A stretch of 36,464 bases of DNA from a virus. The first letter of the stretch is position 1. Each line of letters starts with the position of its first letter. Shown piece by piece: positions 24,274 to 31,955 of this stretch. The notes below the pieces were generated by a model. The model did not search any database. It saw only the letters and a program-made list of their open reading frames with translations, and had not been told where the DNA came from. The stretch covers positions 1 through 36,464 of the IMG/VR virus record IMGVR_UViG_3300045902_000346. One strand, written 5' to 3'. Both the position numbers and the translations under genes were made by a program.

Positions 24274-24556
24274 ATACTTCCTCATCGGTTTTACTAAGTT
24301 TATCATTCACTGAATTGTCTATAAATCTAGAAATAGCTTCATCCAGCTTTTCTTCTGCAAATTCTGCAAATTCTATATTATCTTCTGTGAGCTTACTCAC
24401 ATTCCATTTCTTTCTATCCCAAAATAAAGAAGATTGTTCGGACTCGACCCAAAATAAATCTTTTCTTTTTCCTAGGATATCTTTAATTAAATTATTAACA
24501 GAAACTTTTCTTTCTAGAGCGGAGTATTCTAAATCGTCTAATTTAATTCCAACCAT
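24254..24556 (-). CDS. Hypothetical acidic helical protein (100 aa)
   Basis: Not recognised. The protein has no Cys or membrane segment; its second half is rich in acidic helices (FAEFAEEKLDEAISRF). ATG overlaps the stop of the DnaE N-terminal gene (TAATG), so it is coupled to it, and a link to polymerase function is possible but unproved. Its end overlaps the start of the next gene. Confidence 0.5.
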   Translation of the reverse strand: MVGIKLDDLEYSALERKVSVNNLIKDILGKRKDLFWVESEQSSLFWDRKKWNVSKLTEDNIEFAEFAEEKLDEAISRFIDNSVNDKLSKTDEEVYATNLY

Positions 24557-26523
24557 TATTCACCCTCGATAGTTCCGTTTAAAAGCAACTCTTGAACACC
24601 CATAATTTTATCTAGGACAGCTACCCCTAGAATATCAAATTTCACATGCCCCATCGCCTCCAGAGCGCCCATTTCCATGCCCGCAATCATTAATCCAGTA
24701 GACTTGTCATAAACCATTGGGCAAACGTCGGCTAAGACGCTATTGGAAATCACCACGCCTGCGGCGTGCTTACCTTGACTTTTTTTAGTTCCCTCTAATC
24801 TAATAGCTTGTTCAAATAACTTAGAATACTGACCGTCTAAACTACCATCTTCCTTAATAAAGCACCACTGCTTTAGTTCTTTTGGCCGATTCTCTAGAGC
24901 CCATCGAAGAATACTAGCCTCACCAGTTTCTTCCATCATTAACTGTAGTTCATCTGAAATTTCAGCTTCTTGAGGTATGAACTCGTTAATTTTATTAATT
25001 TCTTCAAAGCTACAAGCGTCGTGAGCCCGAAATACGTCTTTGACCGCGCCTCTTCCTTGCATTCGGCTAAAGGTAACCATTTGAGCCACCTTATCCATTC
25101 CGTAGGTATTACGGATATAAGACAGTATCTCCTCACGGAAACTAATAGGGAAGTCACAATCAATATCGGGTAGAGAAACTCGACCGGGAGCATTTCTACC
25201 AGCGTTATAGAATCTCTCGAAGAGTAAATCATTCTTAATTGGGTCTACCACTTTGTCAGTAATACCGATTAAAGCTGAAACTAAACATCCAGCACCAGAA
25301 CCGCGCCCCGGAGAAAGTAAACATCCTTTACTTCTGGCGTAATTACAATAATCTTGAACAATTAAGAAGTAAGAGGCTAGACCAGCTTCTTTGAAAACGT
25401 CTAACTCCTTCTTAATTCTATCTCCGTATTTTGAGTATTCTTCCTTTTTAATAATAGGCTTAATAGTCTTCTTCCAACCTTCTACACATAATTCTCTTAA
25501 ATAATCATCTGGAGATAATCCGTTGGGACATTTGAATTGAGGAATAGAAGGTGTGCCAAGAATATCATATTCTTCACACATCTCATTAATTCTCATAGTG
25601 TTATTTATCTCTACATCTGTATGTAGACTTTCCATTTCTAAAGTTGATGGAATATGATAATTATTTGATTTAAAGAAACAGTCTAATAAGTAATTATCTG
25701 TATTAGCAATTTTATTCTTAACTTCTTTAAATGTAGTTTCCATTAAAGAACATACTAAAACTCTTTGGTCAATAGCATCTTCTTGAGTGGGATAATAATT
25801 ATTACCAATAGCCACTAATTGATTTTCAATTCCCTTTTCTTTAGCTAAATAACGAATAATCTTATTACTAATTGAGTTAGCTGGAGTATTTTTAGCATCA
25901 ATTAAATTAGAAGCTAAGAAAAAATTCTCTTTTCCAAAAATAGATTGATACTTTTCAATCATATCCAAACCACGTTTTTTCCAATCTGACTCTACATAAG
26001 ATTTTGCAATCTCATAAAGCTTAGTTGAATAAGCTAACTTCAGATTTTCCTTATTAAATAAACAATTGGACAAATCTGAGTTTAAATGACCGCTAATAGC
26101 AATCAGATTACCTTTTTGAGTAAACTTACTAAGTTCGTCTAAAGAAATACGAGGTTTATAGTAAAAGAAATCGGGGTGATTAGATTGAGAAATAATTTTA
26201 ATTAAATCTCGCCACCCCTCAAGATTTTTAGCTAAAACATAAACTTGTGATAATTTCCGATTAAATTCTTCTTTAATTGTTGGCTTACTATCACATAAAT
26301 ATAAATCGCAACCTAAAATTGGTTTAATCGCATAGCCTGATTCCTTTTTCATCTTCTTAAAAGATTTCATTACGTCAACTACACCACTTACACTACCTTG
26401 GTCGGTAATAGCGCAAGCGTTATATCCTAAATTCTTACATCTTTCAGCAATCTGATTAGCTTTGTTAGAGCTATTCAGTAGACTGTAGTGAGTATGACAA
26501 TTAAGTGGAATCCATTGTTTCAT
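24556..26523 (-). CDS. dnaE: DNA polymerase III alpha, N-terminal half (PHP + palm)
   Basis: A protein of 655 residues. The PHP domain begins PLNCHTHYSLLNSSNKANQI and ACAITDQGSVSGVVDVMKSF, with metal-binding His and Asp. The palm has LLSPGRGSGAGCLVSALIGI, SLPDIDCDFPISFREEIL (two catalytic Asp), VAQMVTFSRMQGRGAVKDV, KHAAGVVISN, and MGHVKFDILGVAVLD with the third Asp. It stops ~15 residues later (NGTIEGE), at the point where DnaE would continue to VFQLE. That continuation is encoded at 14199-13114. No intein fragment is visible at the end, so the two should associate non-covalently. PHP ligands appear present. Confidence 0.93.
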   Translation of the reverse strand: MKQWIPLNCHTHYSLLNSSNKANQIAERCKNLGYNACAITDQGSVSGVVDVMKSFKKMKKESGYAIKPILGCDLYLCDSKPTIKEEFNRKLSQVYVLAKNLEGWRDLIKIISQSNHPDFFYYKPRISLDELSKFTQKGNLIAISGHLNSDLSNCLFNKENLKLAYSTKLYEIAKSYVESDWKKRGLDMIEKYQSIFGKENFFLASNLIDAKNTPANSISNKIIRYLAKEKGIENQLVAIGNNYYPTQEDAIDQRVLVCSLMETTFKEVKNKIANTDNYLLDCFFKSNNYHIPSTLEMESLHTDVEINNTMRINEMCEEYDILGTPSIPQFKCPNGLSPDDYLRELCVEGWKKTIKPIIKKEEYSKYGDRIKKELDVFKEAGLASYFLIVQDYCNYARSKGCLLSPGRGSGAGCLVSALIGITDKVVDPIKNDLLFERFYNAGRNAPGRVSLPDIDCDFPISFREEILSYIRNTYGMDKVAQMVTFSRMQGRGAVKDVFRAHDACSFEEINKINEFIPQEAEISDELQLMMEETGEASILRWALENRPKELKQWCFIKEDGSLDGQYSKLFEQAIRLEGTKKSQGKHAAGVVISNSVLADVCPMVYDKSTGLMIAGMEMGALEAMGHVKFDILGVAVLDKIMGVQELLLNGTIEGE

Positions 26524-26528
26524 ATAAA

Positions 26529-26729
26529 TTATCCATTACCAATGATGACATCATCCGAATCAGAAGGTTCTACTTTACCATCCCAACGACCCAAATCTAA
26601 TTTACTAAATAGATAACGGGCTAATTCATGTCGTTTATATCTTAAAGGATTAACAGTGCTACCAGCACTATCTACACCTAACTCAGCTAAAGCTTCTTCA
26701 ATATCATATTCTGTTAATTTTTTACTCAT
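26529..26729 (-). CDS. Small hypothetical protein (66 aa)
   Basis: Not recognised. The protein, starting MSKKLTEYDIEEALAELG, is a short helical protein with an acidic end (SDSDDVIIGNG). It lies directly before the DnaE N-terminal gene. Confidence 0.5.
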   Translation of the reverse strand: MSKKLTEYDIEEALAELGVDSAGSTVNPLRYKRHELARYLFSKLDLGRWDGKVEPSDSDDVIIGNG

Positions 26730-26731
26730 CT

Positions 26732-26890
26732 TTATATCTTCCCATCATCACAACCATCGTAGGTTGGGCAATCTTCTCTATCATCTTGAGAACAGCCAGC
26801 TTTATGCGGAGTCACAAATTTACCACCATTAACTAGATTGCCACCACATTCATCACAAACTGAATTTTCCCAAAGTTCTTCATTATTCAT
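26732..26890 (-). CDS. Small Cys-rich (zinc-binding-like) protein, 52 aa
   Basis: The ATG at 26890 forms ATGA with the preceding gene's stop. The product has VCDECGGNLV, a CxxC, then GCSQ, DCPTYDGCDDG with further Cys, which suggests a small zinc ribbon. The function is unknown. The tight junction and composition support a real gene. Confidence 0.55.
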   Translation of the reverse strand: MNNEELWENSVCDECGGNLVNGGKFVTPHKAGCSQDDREDCPTYDGCDDGKI

Positions 26891-27102
26891 TTTATTTCTT
26901 CAACTTTCATTGGAATTAAGTGATACATTTCATGACGCGGTAATTCCTGCAAAGTTTCTAGTTCTGGTTTGGGATACTTACAAGAAATCCACCCTGAAAA
27001 CAGAGTGGCTCTTTCAAAATCTACAAACTCTTGTTCTTCTTCATTCCACCATTTTTTATCATCATAGTAACTTTGTAGCTTAAAATAAAATGGTTTATAC
27101 AT
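26887..27102 (-). CDS. Small hypothetical protein (71 aa)
   Basis: Not recognised. The protein starts MYKPFYFKLQSYYDDKKWWN and is rich in aromatic and acidic residues, with LFSGWISCKYPKPELETL in the middle. It overlaps both neighbouring genes by 1-4 bases. Confidence 0.5.
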   Translation of the reverse strand: MYKPFYFKLQSYYDDKKWWNEEEQEFVDFERATLFSGWISCKYPKPELETLQELPRHEMYHLIPMKVEEIK

Positions 27103-27425
27103 TATTCATACCTAGCGGCTTTCAAAACTCTATTTCTAGCTTCAATAGCTTCTTCTTTACTCTTAAACCTGACTACTACATGGTCTTGCCATTTAGAATC
27201 TTCATTAGGATATACAGTCATAACACTATTACTTTGCCACTTACGCCCTAAAGACGGGTCATATCCCACATAAATTAAAATTCCTTCTTTGCTATTCCCT
27301 CTCCAAGTATCCATATTCATTTGTTCGAGAGTTTTGATGCAAGTATGACCGAAAATAGCACCTAAAGTAAAAGTGACAATTATTATTACATATCCTATAA
27401 AAGCATAAGATATCTTATTAATCAT
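27102..27425 (-). CDS. Hypothetical membrane-anchored protein (107 aa)
   Basis: Residues 5-26 (ISYAFIGYVIIIVTFTLGAI) form one transmembrane segment; the rest is a soluble domain (GILIYVGYDPSLGRKWQSNS, HVVVRFKSKEEAIEARNRVL) with the last part like a small ferredoxin-type fold. No family recognised. It overlaps the Nudix gene end by 4 bases. Confidence 0.5.
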   Translation of the reverse strand: MINKISYAFIGYVIIIVTFTLGAIFGHTCIKTLEQMNMDTWRGNSKEGILIYVGYDPSLGRKWQSNSVMTVYPNEDSKWQDHVVVRFKSKEEAIEARNRVLKAARYE

Positions 27426-28018
27426 AATAATTCCTTAATGACAAATTGCGACCAATTCTCAAACAAACCAGAGTTCTGAACTAACCAATCATAATCGACA
27501 AATTCCCCGCTGTCAAGAGCCGGGTCTACAGGTTGCATGATTGCATTATGCATCATAGTTAGTCGGTGAACTACACCTAAGTGTACTTTCCCTACATCAT
27601 TAGACGGGTCATAAATCAACCCTAAAACTTCATTATGAAAATCTCCACGGAGAGCCACTTCTTCTTGTAGTTCTCGCTTCATCGCCGCATCATATGAGCA
27701 GGAAGGGATGCCGTCACATTCCGAAATATGCCCGCCGACTCCAATTGACCATTTATCATGCAGTCGGGATTCGCCACTTTTTTTAGTGCGTCGATAAACA
27801 AAAAAATTTTTCCTATTATCCCAACCGGCTTTGATTACACAATAAGGGATAAGCTGTTTATATTCGGGGTTAGTTTCAGCCTTAGAACGTTCTAGATAGA
27901 AAAGCGAATTTAAGAATTTGGGTTCACTCAACATAGTGACACCTTCCCTGCTGACTCCGGGTTTTCCACCTAATTCAAGGAAAATATTCTCTGGAACAAC
28001 TAAAACTTTTTCGTCCAT
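27422..28018 (-). CDS. Nudix hydrolase
   Basis: A protein of 198 residues. The Nudix box is recognisable: GGHISECDG...AAMKRELQEEVAL, with the RExxEE core present as RELQEE but a few extra residues between the first Gly and the Arg-Glu. The upstream part WSIGVGGH and the preceding IPYCVIKAGWDNRKNFFVYR are usual. It would hydrolyse a nucleoside diphosphate linked to another group. Two facing copies of the GC-rich repeat lie inside the gene (27696-27718 and 27936-27957), the second near the start. Confidence 0.8.
   Translation of the reverse strand: MDEKVLVVPENIFLELGGKPGVSREGVTMLSEPKFLNSLFYLERSKAETNPEYKQLIPYCVIKAGWDNRKNFFVYRRTKKSGESRLHDKWSIGVGGHISECDGIPSCSYDAAMKRELQEEVALRGDFHNEVLGLIYDPSNDVGKVHLGVVHRLTMMHNAIMQPVDPALDSGEFVDYDWLVQNSGLFENWSQFVIKELL
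27696..27718 (+). repeat. GC-rich dispersed repeat, copy H
   Basis: Plus strand GAGCAGGAAGGGATGCCGTC, continuing ACA. It faces copy I in the Nudix gene; the coding strand reads GIPSC. Confidence 0.65.
27936..27957 (-). repeat. GC-rich dispersed repeat, copy I
   Basis: Minus strand GGAGTCAGCAGGGAAGGTGT, continuing CA. It encodes VSREGV near the Nudix N-terminus, a different frame from copies B, G and K. Confidence 0.65.
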
Positions 28019-28054
28019 TTGTGATTACTCCGTGTAATATTTGTAGGAGGCTTT

Positions 28055-28384
28055 ATGAATTTTGAAAATATCTATCAGTGTTACTTTTTAGGTTTACTTT
28101 GGGGAGACGGTTATATGTCTAAACACCCAAGAGATAAAACTGTTTACGCAGGTATTAGGATAGAAACTATTACCTCTGATTCTGTTGTTTATGAAACTAT
28201 AGTTGAAAAATCAGGTTTTAATTTTGTTACTAGTTGTAGGAATAGAAAAAATAGAAAACCCCAAACTAGAATTTCAATTAATAGTATACCACTAGCTCAG
28301 GAATTTTTCAAGTATGATTACCATTTAAAATCACATATTTCTCCTGATAAATTAATATCTTGTCCATTCCCCCACTACAATTAA
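28055..28384 (+). CDS. LAGLIDADG homing endonuclease fragment (only plus-strand gene)
   Basis: A protein of 109 residues on the plus strand with GTAGGAGG four bases before the ATG. YFLGLLWGDGYMSK is a LAGLIDADG motif, followed by IRIETITSDSVVYETIVEKS and a basic stretch. One motif only, and the C-terminal part appears cut: after SPDKLISC the frame runs into the antisense of the decayed gene at 28352-28809 and ends at TAA. It is a truncated homing endonuclease, probably of the single-motif type and likely inactive. Confidence 0.72.
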   Translation: MNFENIYQCYFLGLLWGDGYMSKHPRDKTVYAGIRIETITSDSVVYETIVEKSGFNFVTSCRNRKNRKPQTRISINSIPLAQEFFKYDYHLKSHISPDKLISCPFPHYN

Positions 28385-28809
28385 CGGATAATCATTTTCA
28401 TTTGGCAAATCTTCCGGTTGAGGAATATATTTATCATTAGTCCAATAATGACAATTATACATCCATTCCTATTATTTTCTGAAATCCACCGTCGAGCTTC
28501 TTCAATAGAAGGCCAAACCCAAGCCTTATCTTTAGATTCCATTATAAACGCCGGTCCTTCATCTTGAAGTTCATAAAGAATTCGGAAACCTTTCGGAATT
28601 TCACTATATCCTTCTAATGGGTTAAATCTATTCTTAAGCCAATACATTCCGCTATGAACAATAGCTTTTGATGGTACATAATCCTTTAGAACACTATCTT
28701 CTTTAAGAATTTGTTTTAATCTATTAATCTCTTCTTGAATCTTATCAATTTCCTTTTATAACTCAATCTTTTTATTAGTTAGAAAATTAAAATATTCTTT
28801 GGTATACAT
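28352..28809 (-). pseudogene. Decayed gene with a nonsense codon and a frameshift, beside the LAGLIDADG fragment
   Basis: An ATG at 28809 (TAATG overlap with the preceding gene) starts MYTKEYFNFLTNKKIEL, then an in-frame TAA, then KEIDKIQEEINRLKQILKE in the same frame, GMYWLKNRFNPLEGYSEIPK and WVWPSIEEARRWISENN. There the frame must change by -1 to continue EWMYNCHYWTNDKYIPQPED, then NDYPLIVVGEWTRY and stop at 28352. This gives about 150 residues of one former protein, starting with a coiled coil. Only the part 28381-28647 looks open. The LAGLIDADG gene overlaps its end in antisense. Confidence 0.65.
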
Positions 28810-29834
28810 TATTCATCCTTATTACTACGACCACCGCCAGAACCATAATTAGATACGTCACTCTTAGAGTGTTTTAGCATAACACGGTCTACGCCTAATT
28901 GCAAGAGGTCATTTCCAATTTGAGAACAAATACTTTTCTCTTTATATTCTGCACTACTAATTTTATTACCTTCTAAATCATGTTTTCCGAAATGACACAG
29001 CTTAGTACATTTCCAGCTTGGATATATCTTTTTAGGTCTATAATTATTACGAATAACATTAAAACGCTTTTTTAACATTTCTTCAGTTTTAGCAATATCA
29101 TCTTTATTGAAATCCATGCTAAAAACGCCACCATCTTGAATATAAAAAATACTAACAATAATATGTTCTATTTCTGGAAATAATATAGATGTAGCATAAT
29201 GATACATTCTGAGTTGCGGGTCATTTCTGAGTTTTTTGTATGTCTTTTCTTCTCCGGTGTTCCAATCCATCCTTTTACCAGTCTTATAATCAATTAGCTC
29301 ATAAGTTTGAGTATCTAATTTGACTAATAAGTCTAATGTACCTTTGATACTAAAATAACCTTCTAGTTTTTCACCGTTTGGCATTTTGTAATTATAATAA
29401 GCCCACGGTTGACGTATTTCAATATCAAAGTATTGTTCTGGCTTAACGATATTTTGCTTTAAGGGATTAAACATTCCATCTCTATATTTTAGAGCGTCCC
29501 AAGTCCATTTTCTACAATCTTTGAAATCCTCTTCAGACCAATCGTAAAAAGTTTCTTTACTAGAAATATGATGATAAGCCAAATCTACACAGATATCAGG
29601 AGTTAGCTCAGAAATGTAAAATTTGCCCAACTCATCATTCACAATAAAATTTTGAAGATTTTGTTGGGCTAATTTAATTTGAGCTAACATTTCCAAGGCT
29701 TTATGAACTATAGTTCCTTTACTAGCTTTCTTATTAGCCGGGCTACGCCATCCTAATGTATAGTCTATAAAATACTTTCTTTCACAAAAGTCATAAGTAT
29801 TATAGCTGCTAGAGCGTAGGTATGTTACAATCAT
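28809..29834 (-). CDS. PD-(D/E)XK nuclease, Cas4/RecB-like with Cys cluster
   Basis: A protein of 341 residues. N-terminal SSYNTYDFCERKYFIDYTLG, GTIVHKALEML (His of motif I), IKGTLDLLVKL and YELIDYKTGKRMDWN (the D...DxK catalytic core), and Q...YHYA (motif QxxxY) are all seen. Cys residues in DFCERKY and WKCTKLCHFGKH and KSICSQI would bind an iron-sulphur cluster, as in Cas4 and AddB. It is most likely an exonuclease of phage recombination/replication rather than a CRISPR protein, since no CRISPR genes are nearby. It ends in a Gly/Ser-rich tail (SNYGSGGGRSNKDE). Confidence 0.85.
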   Translation of the reverse strand: MIVTYLRSSSYNTYDFCERKYFIDYTLGWRSPANKKASKGTIVHKALEMLAQIKLAQQNLQNFIVNDELGKFYISELTPDICVDLAYHHISSKETFYDWSEEDFKDCRKWTWDALKYRDGMFNPLKQNIVKPEQYFDIEIRQPWAYYNYKMPNGEKLEGYFSIKGTLDLLVKLDTQTYELIDYKTGKRMDWNTGEEKTYKKLRNDPQLRMYHYATSILFPEIEHIIVSIFYIQDGGVFSMDFNKDDIAKTEEMLKKRFNVIRNNYRPKKIYPSWKCTKLCHFGKHDLEGNKISSAEYKEKSICSQIGNDLLQLGVDRVMLKHSKSDVSNYGSGGGRSNKDE

Positions 29835-30295
29835 TAGAACGGAATCTCGCTTTCATCTTTTCTAAGCTTTAGCTTATCTAGTAAATCTTTTAGATTAAAG
29901 ACTACCTCAACATCTAAGACCCCAGTTCGAAGTAATCCCACTTCATTGACTTGGTCTTGATTTTCAGCTAAAACGAAAATCTTCTTATTTAAACTTAAAG
30001 CGTATCCTAATTCAATATAGGAACCGCGACCAGCAGGTAGAACTAGGACAAAGAAATCACAATATCGAATACCATGCAGTTGATTTACCATCTCATTATA
30101 ACGATATGTGCTGTCATCATTAAATTTTTCTTGATTAGTCTTAGTCCAATCGTGAGAAATCTTATAATCCATATGAGATAAAACTGCAACAATATCTCTA
30201 ATTCTATTAATGTTATTTTTAACAGAACCCGCTACATAAATTTTATTCTTTTTAACTTCCGGTGTCACTCGATTTGGTCGATAACTTGGATACAT
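29834..30295 (-). CDS. Nucleoside 2-deoxyribosyltransferase-like protein
   Basis: A protein of 153 residues. NKIYVAGSVKNNINRIRDIV, RYCDFFVLVLPAGRGSYIEL and GYALSLNKKIFVLAE follow the pattern of the deoxyribosyltransferase/DUF4406 fold, with the catalytic Glu in SYIELGYA. It could process nucleotides in the infected cell, next to the dNMP kinase. It overlaps the nuclease gene by 1 base. Confidence 0.68.
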   Translation of the reverse strand: MYPSYRPNRVTPEVKKNKIYVAGSVKNNINRIRDIVAVLSHMDYKISHDWTKTNQEKFNDDSTYRYNEMVNQLHGIRYCDFFVLVLPAGRGSYIELGYALSLNKKIFVLAENQDQVNEVGLLRTGVLDVEVVFNLKDLLDKLKLRKDESEIPF

Positions 30296-30300
30296 AAATA

Positions 30301-30792
30301 TTATCTCAGAGGTAATTGGGAAAATTTCACAAAACGCTCTAACTTCTGATAAAACTCTTCTAGAGTACCATTATTCTCAATCACGATATCCGCATAATCC
30401 GAAGTGAATTTAATTGTTGGGTCTTTCTTTACTCTTTTATTTTCAATCCAAATAATCAAATCTACCACATTTTCTTTACGGGTAGCAATAATTTCTTCTA
30501 AATCTCTAATACCACCTGTGATTTCTCCATATTGTAAAGCTTCTCGAATTAAAGTAGTTGGCCCCTTTTCTCTAACCTCATTACCTTTATTATACCAAGC
30601 TATCCTCATTTCATCTGATTCATGTCTTCTTCGATAAGCTTCTTCAAAAGATAATCCTAGTTCTTCAGCTACATAACGACAAAGGTATTTAGAAGTAGTT
30701 CCAGCATTTCTCAATAAAGTAATTTTTTCTAGAAAATCGCAAGCGGTATCTTTTCCCGCTCGTCCTTCTCCCACAAAACAAATAGTTTTCAT
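30301..30792 (-). CDS. Deoxynucleoside monophosphate kinase-like P-loop protein
   Basis: A protein of 163 residues. The P-loop is CFVGEGRAGKDTACDFLEKI. The middle has SFEEAYRRRHESDEMRIAWY and GPTTLIREALQYGEITGGIR, with the acceptor-binding Arg, as in dNMP kinases such as T4 gp1. It would provide dNDPs for replication. It overlaps the primase gene by 4 bases. The kinase family is diverse, so the substrate is not certain. Confidence 0.72.
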   Translation of the reverse strand: MKTICFVGEGRAGKDTACDFLEKITLLRNAGTTSKYLCRYVAEELGLSFEEAYRRRHESDEMRIAWYNKGNEVREKGPTTLIREALQYGEITGGIRDLEEIIATRKENVVDLIIWIENKRVKKDPTIKFTSDYADIVIENNGTLEEFYQKLERFVKFSQLPLR

Positions 30793-31955
30793 ATTCTTAA
30801 ACCTTTTAGAATTGGTAACAACTCTTCTTCTACAATTTGTTCAGTAAAATCTCCAGGGTCATTCACTGACAATTGCGGACAGAAAACTCGATAACTTCTC
30901 TCAATCTTCTTTTTAATAGTTTCAGTTCCTTCTTTACCTGCTTTATCCATATCTAGTAAAATCACTACATTAAAAACTCCTGACATTTCTAGGATAATCT
31001 GCTGTTCATCGGAAATTTCTGTACCAAATAAGGCTACGGAGTTATGAATTCCTAATTCTTCTAGTTTCCAAACGTCAGCCGGACCCTCTACCAAAATTAC
31101 TGTACCAGTTTCTTTAATAAATTTCTTACTAGACCAAAAATTATATAAATAAGAACTTACACTAGAATTACCACTATTTCTCCACTTAGAATATTTTAAT
31201 TCTCGATATTTTTCTTCAGGACATTTTTCTTGAGGATTGTGGTAATATTTACATTTTTCACATTTCGGATAAATACTTCTTCCAGTACAAGCCACCATAA
31301 ATTTCCTATCTTCATCATAGATAGGGGCTACTACCCTGTTATACATCTCTTTTCCAGGGTTTTTACAGAGTCCTACATCATAATTATCTAATATCTGTTT
31401 ACTAAAACCTTTATCTACAAAGAACTTAGCCGGAATTTCCAAAGATTCTCTAACCTGAGTTCTAGTAATTCCTTTAGGTTTTTCTTTCTGTTTAATGAGG
31501 GAGTTAACTTGATTAGCGAATTTCTTATTAGAAACTTCTTCAGAATTAATTTTAATATCTTGAAATTTTTTACCTAAAAAATTACAAATCCAATCTATCG
31601 TTTCTCTAAAAGATGCAACATGCTTAATATCATTGGGTCCACTCCAACCTTTTCTATTAGACAAAACTCCACGGATAAATCCAATTAAAGTTTTTTTGAA
31701 AACTTGTTCACAGTGTTTAGTTCGACATTTCCAAAAACCTTTAACTGAATAACCATCCGTGTATAAGTTTAAAGCACTATGGTTATCTCCTCCATGAATC
31801 GGACAACATCCAATATACATTTTGGCAGTTTTACTTAGATTAACCTCTAGTGCTTCAAATAGTTCTGTGTAACGACAACTTAAGATTTCTACTATCGCAT
31901 CTAATCGCGCTTGGTCAAAAGATTGGGGTAGACTCTCCTTCGTATTTAATGGCAT
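30789..31955 (-). CDS. dnaG: DnaG-like primase
   Basis: A protein of 388 residues. The zinc-binding N-terminus has IGCCPIHGGDNHSALNLY and FWKCRTKHCEQVFK. The TOPRIM domain appears later as VILVEGPADVWKLEELGI and VVILLDMDKAGKEG, with the Glu and DxD metal-binding residues. A second Cys cluster lies at KCEKCKYYHNPQEKCPEE, between the zinc and TOPRIM parts. It is shorter than bacterial DnaG (about 600), lacking the helicase-binding C-terminus. Its start overlaps the helicase gene by 41 bases, so the two are probably coupled. Confidence 0.88.
   Translation of the reverse strand: MPLNTKESLPQSFDQARLDAIVEILSCRYTELFEALEVNLSKTAKMYIGCCPIHGGDNHSALNLYTDGYSVKGFWKCRTKHCEQVFKKTLIGFIRGVLSNRKGWSGPNDIKHVASFRETIDWICNFLGKKFQDIKINSEEVSNKKFANQVNSLIKQKEKPKGITRTQVRESLEIPAKFFVDKGFSKQILDNYDVGLCKNPGKEMYNRVVAPIYDEDRKFMVACTGRSIYPKCEKCKYYHNPQEKCPEEKYRELKYSKWRNSGNSSVSSYLYNFWSSKKFIKETGTVILVEGPADVWKLEELGIHNSVALFGTEISDEQQIILEMSGVFNVVILLDMDKAGKEGTETIKKKIERSYRVFCPQLSVNDPGDFTEQIVEEELLPILKGLRI

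Noticed and set aside
24556-26523. DnaE as a trans-splicing split-intein gene
   Set aside because: The end of the N-terminal half (NGTIEGE) and the start of the next part (MPRFYTKPCG) have no intein blocks; the break also differs from the cyanobacterial site.
28740-28809. Stop codon reassignment (TAA read through) in the gene starting at 28809
   Set aside because: All other genes here use TAA as a normal terminator, and this gene also has a frameshift, so decay is simpler.
28809-29834. Cas4 as a sign of a CRISPR-Cas system
   Set aside because: The protein has the Cas4/RecB fold, but no Cas1, Cas2 or repeat-spacer array is present; such nucleases are common in phage replication modules.
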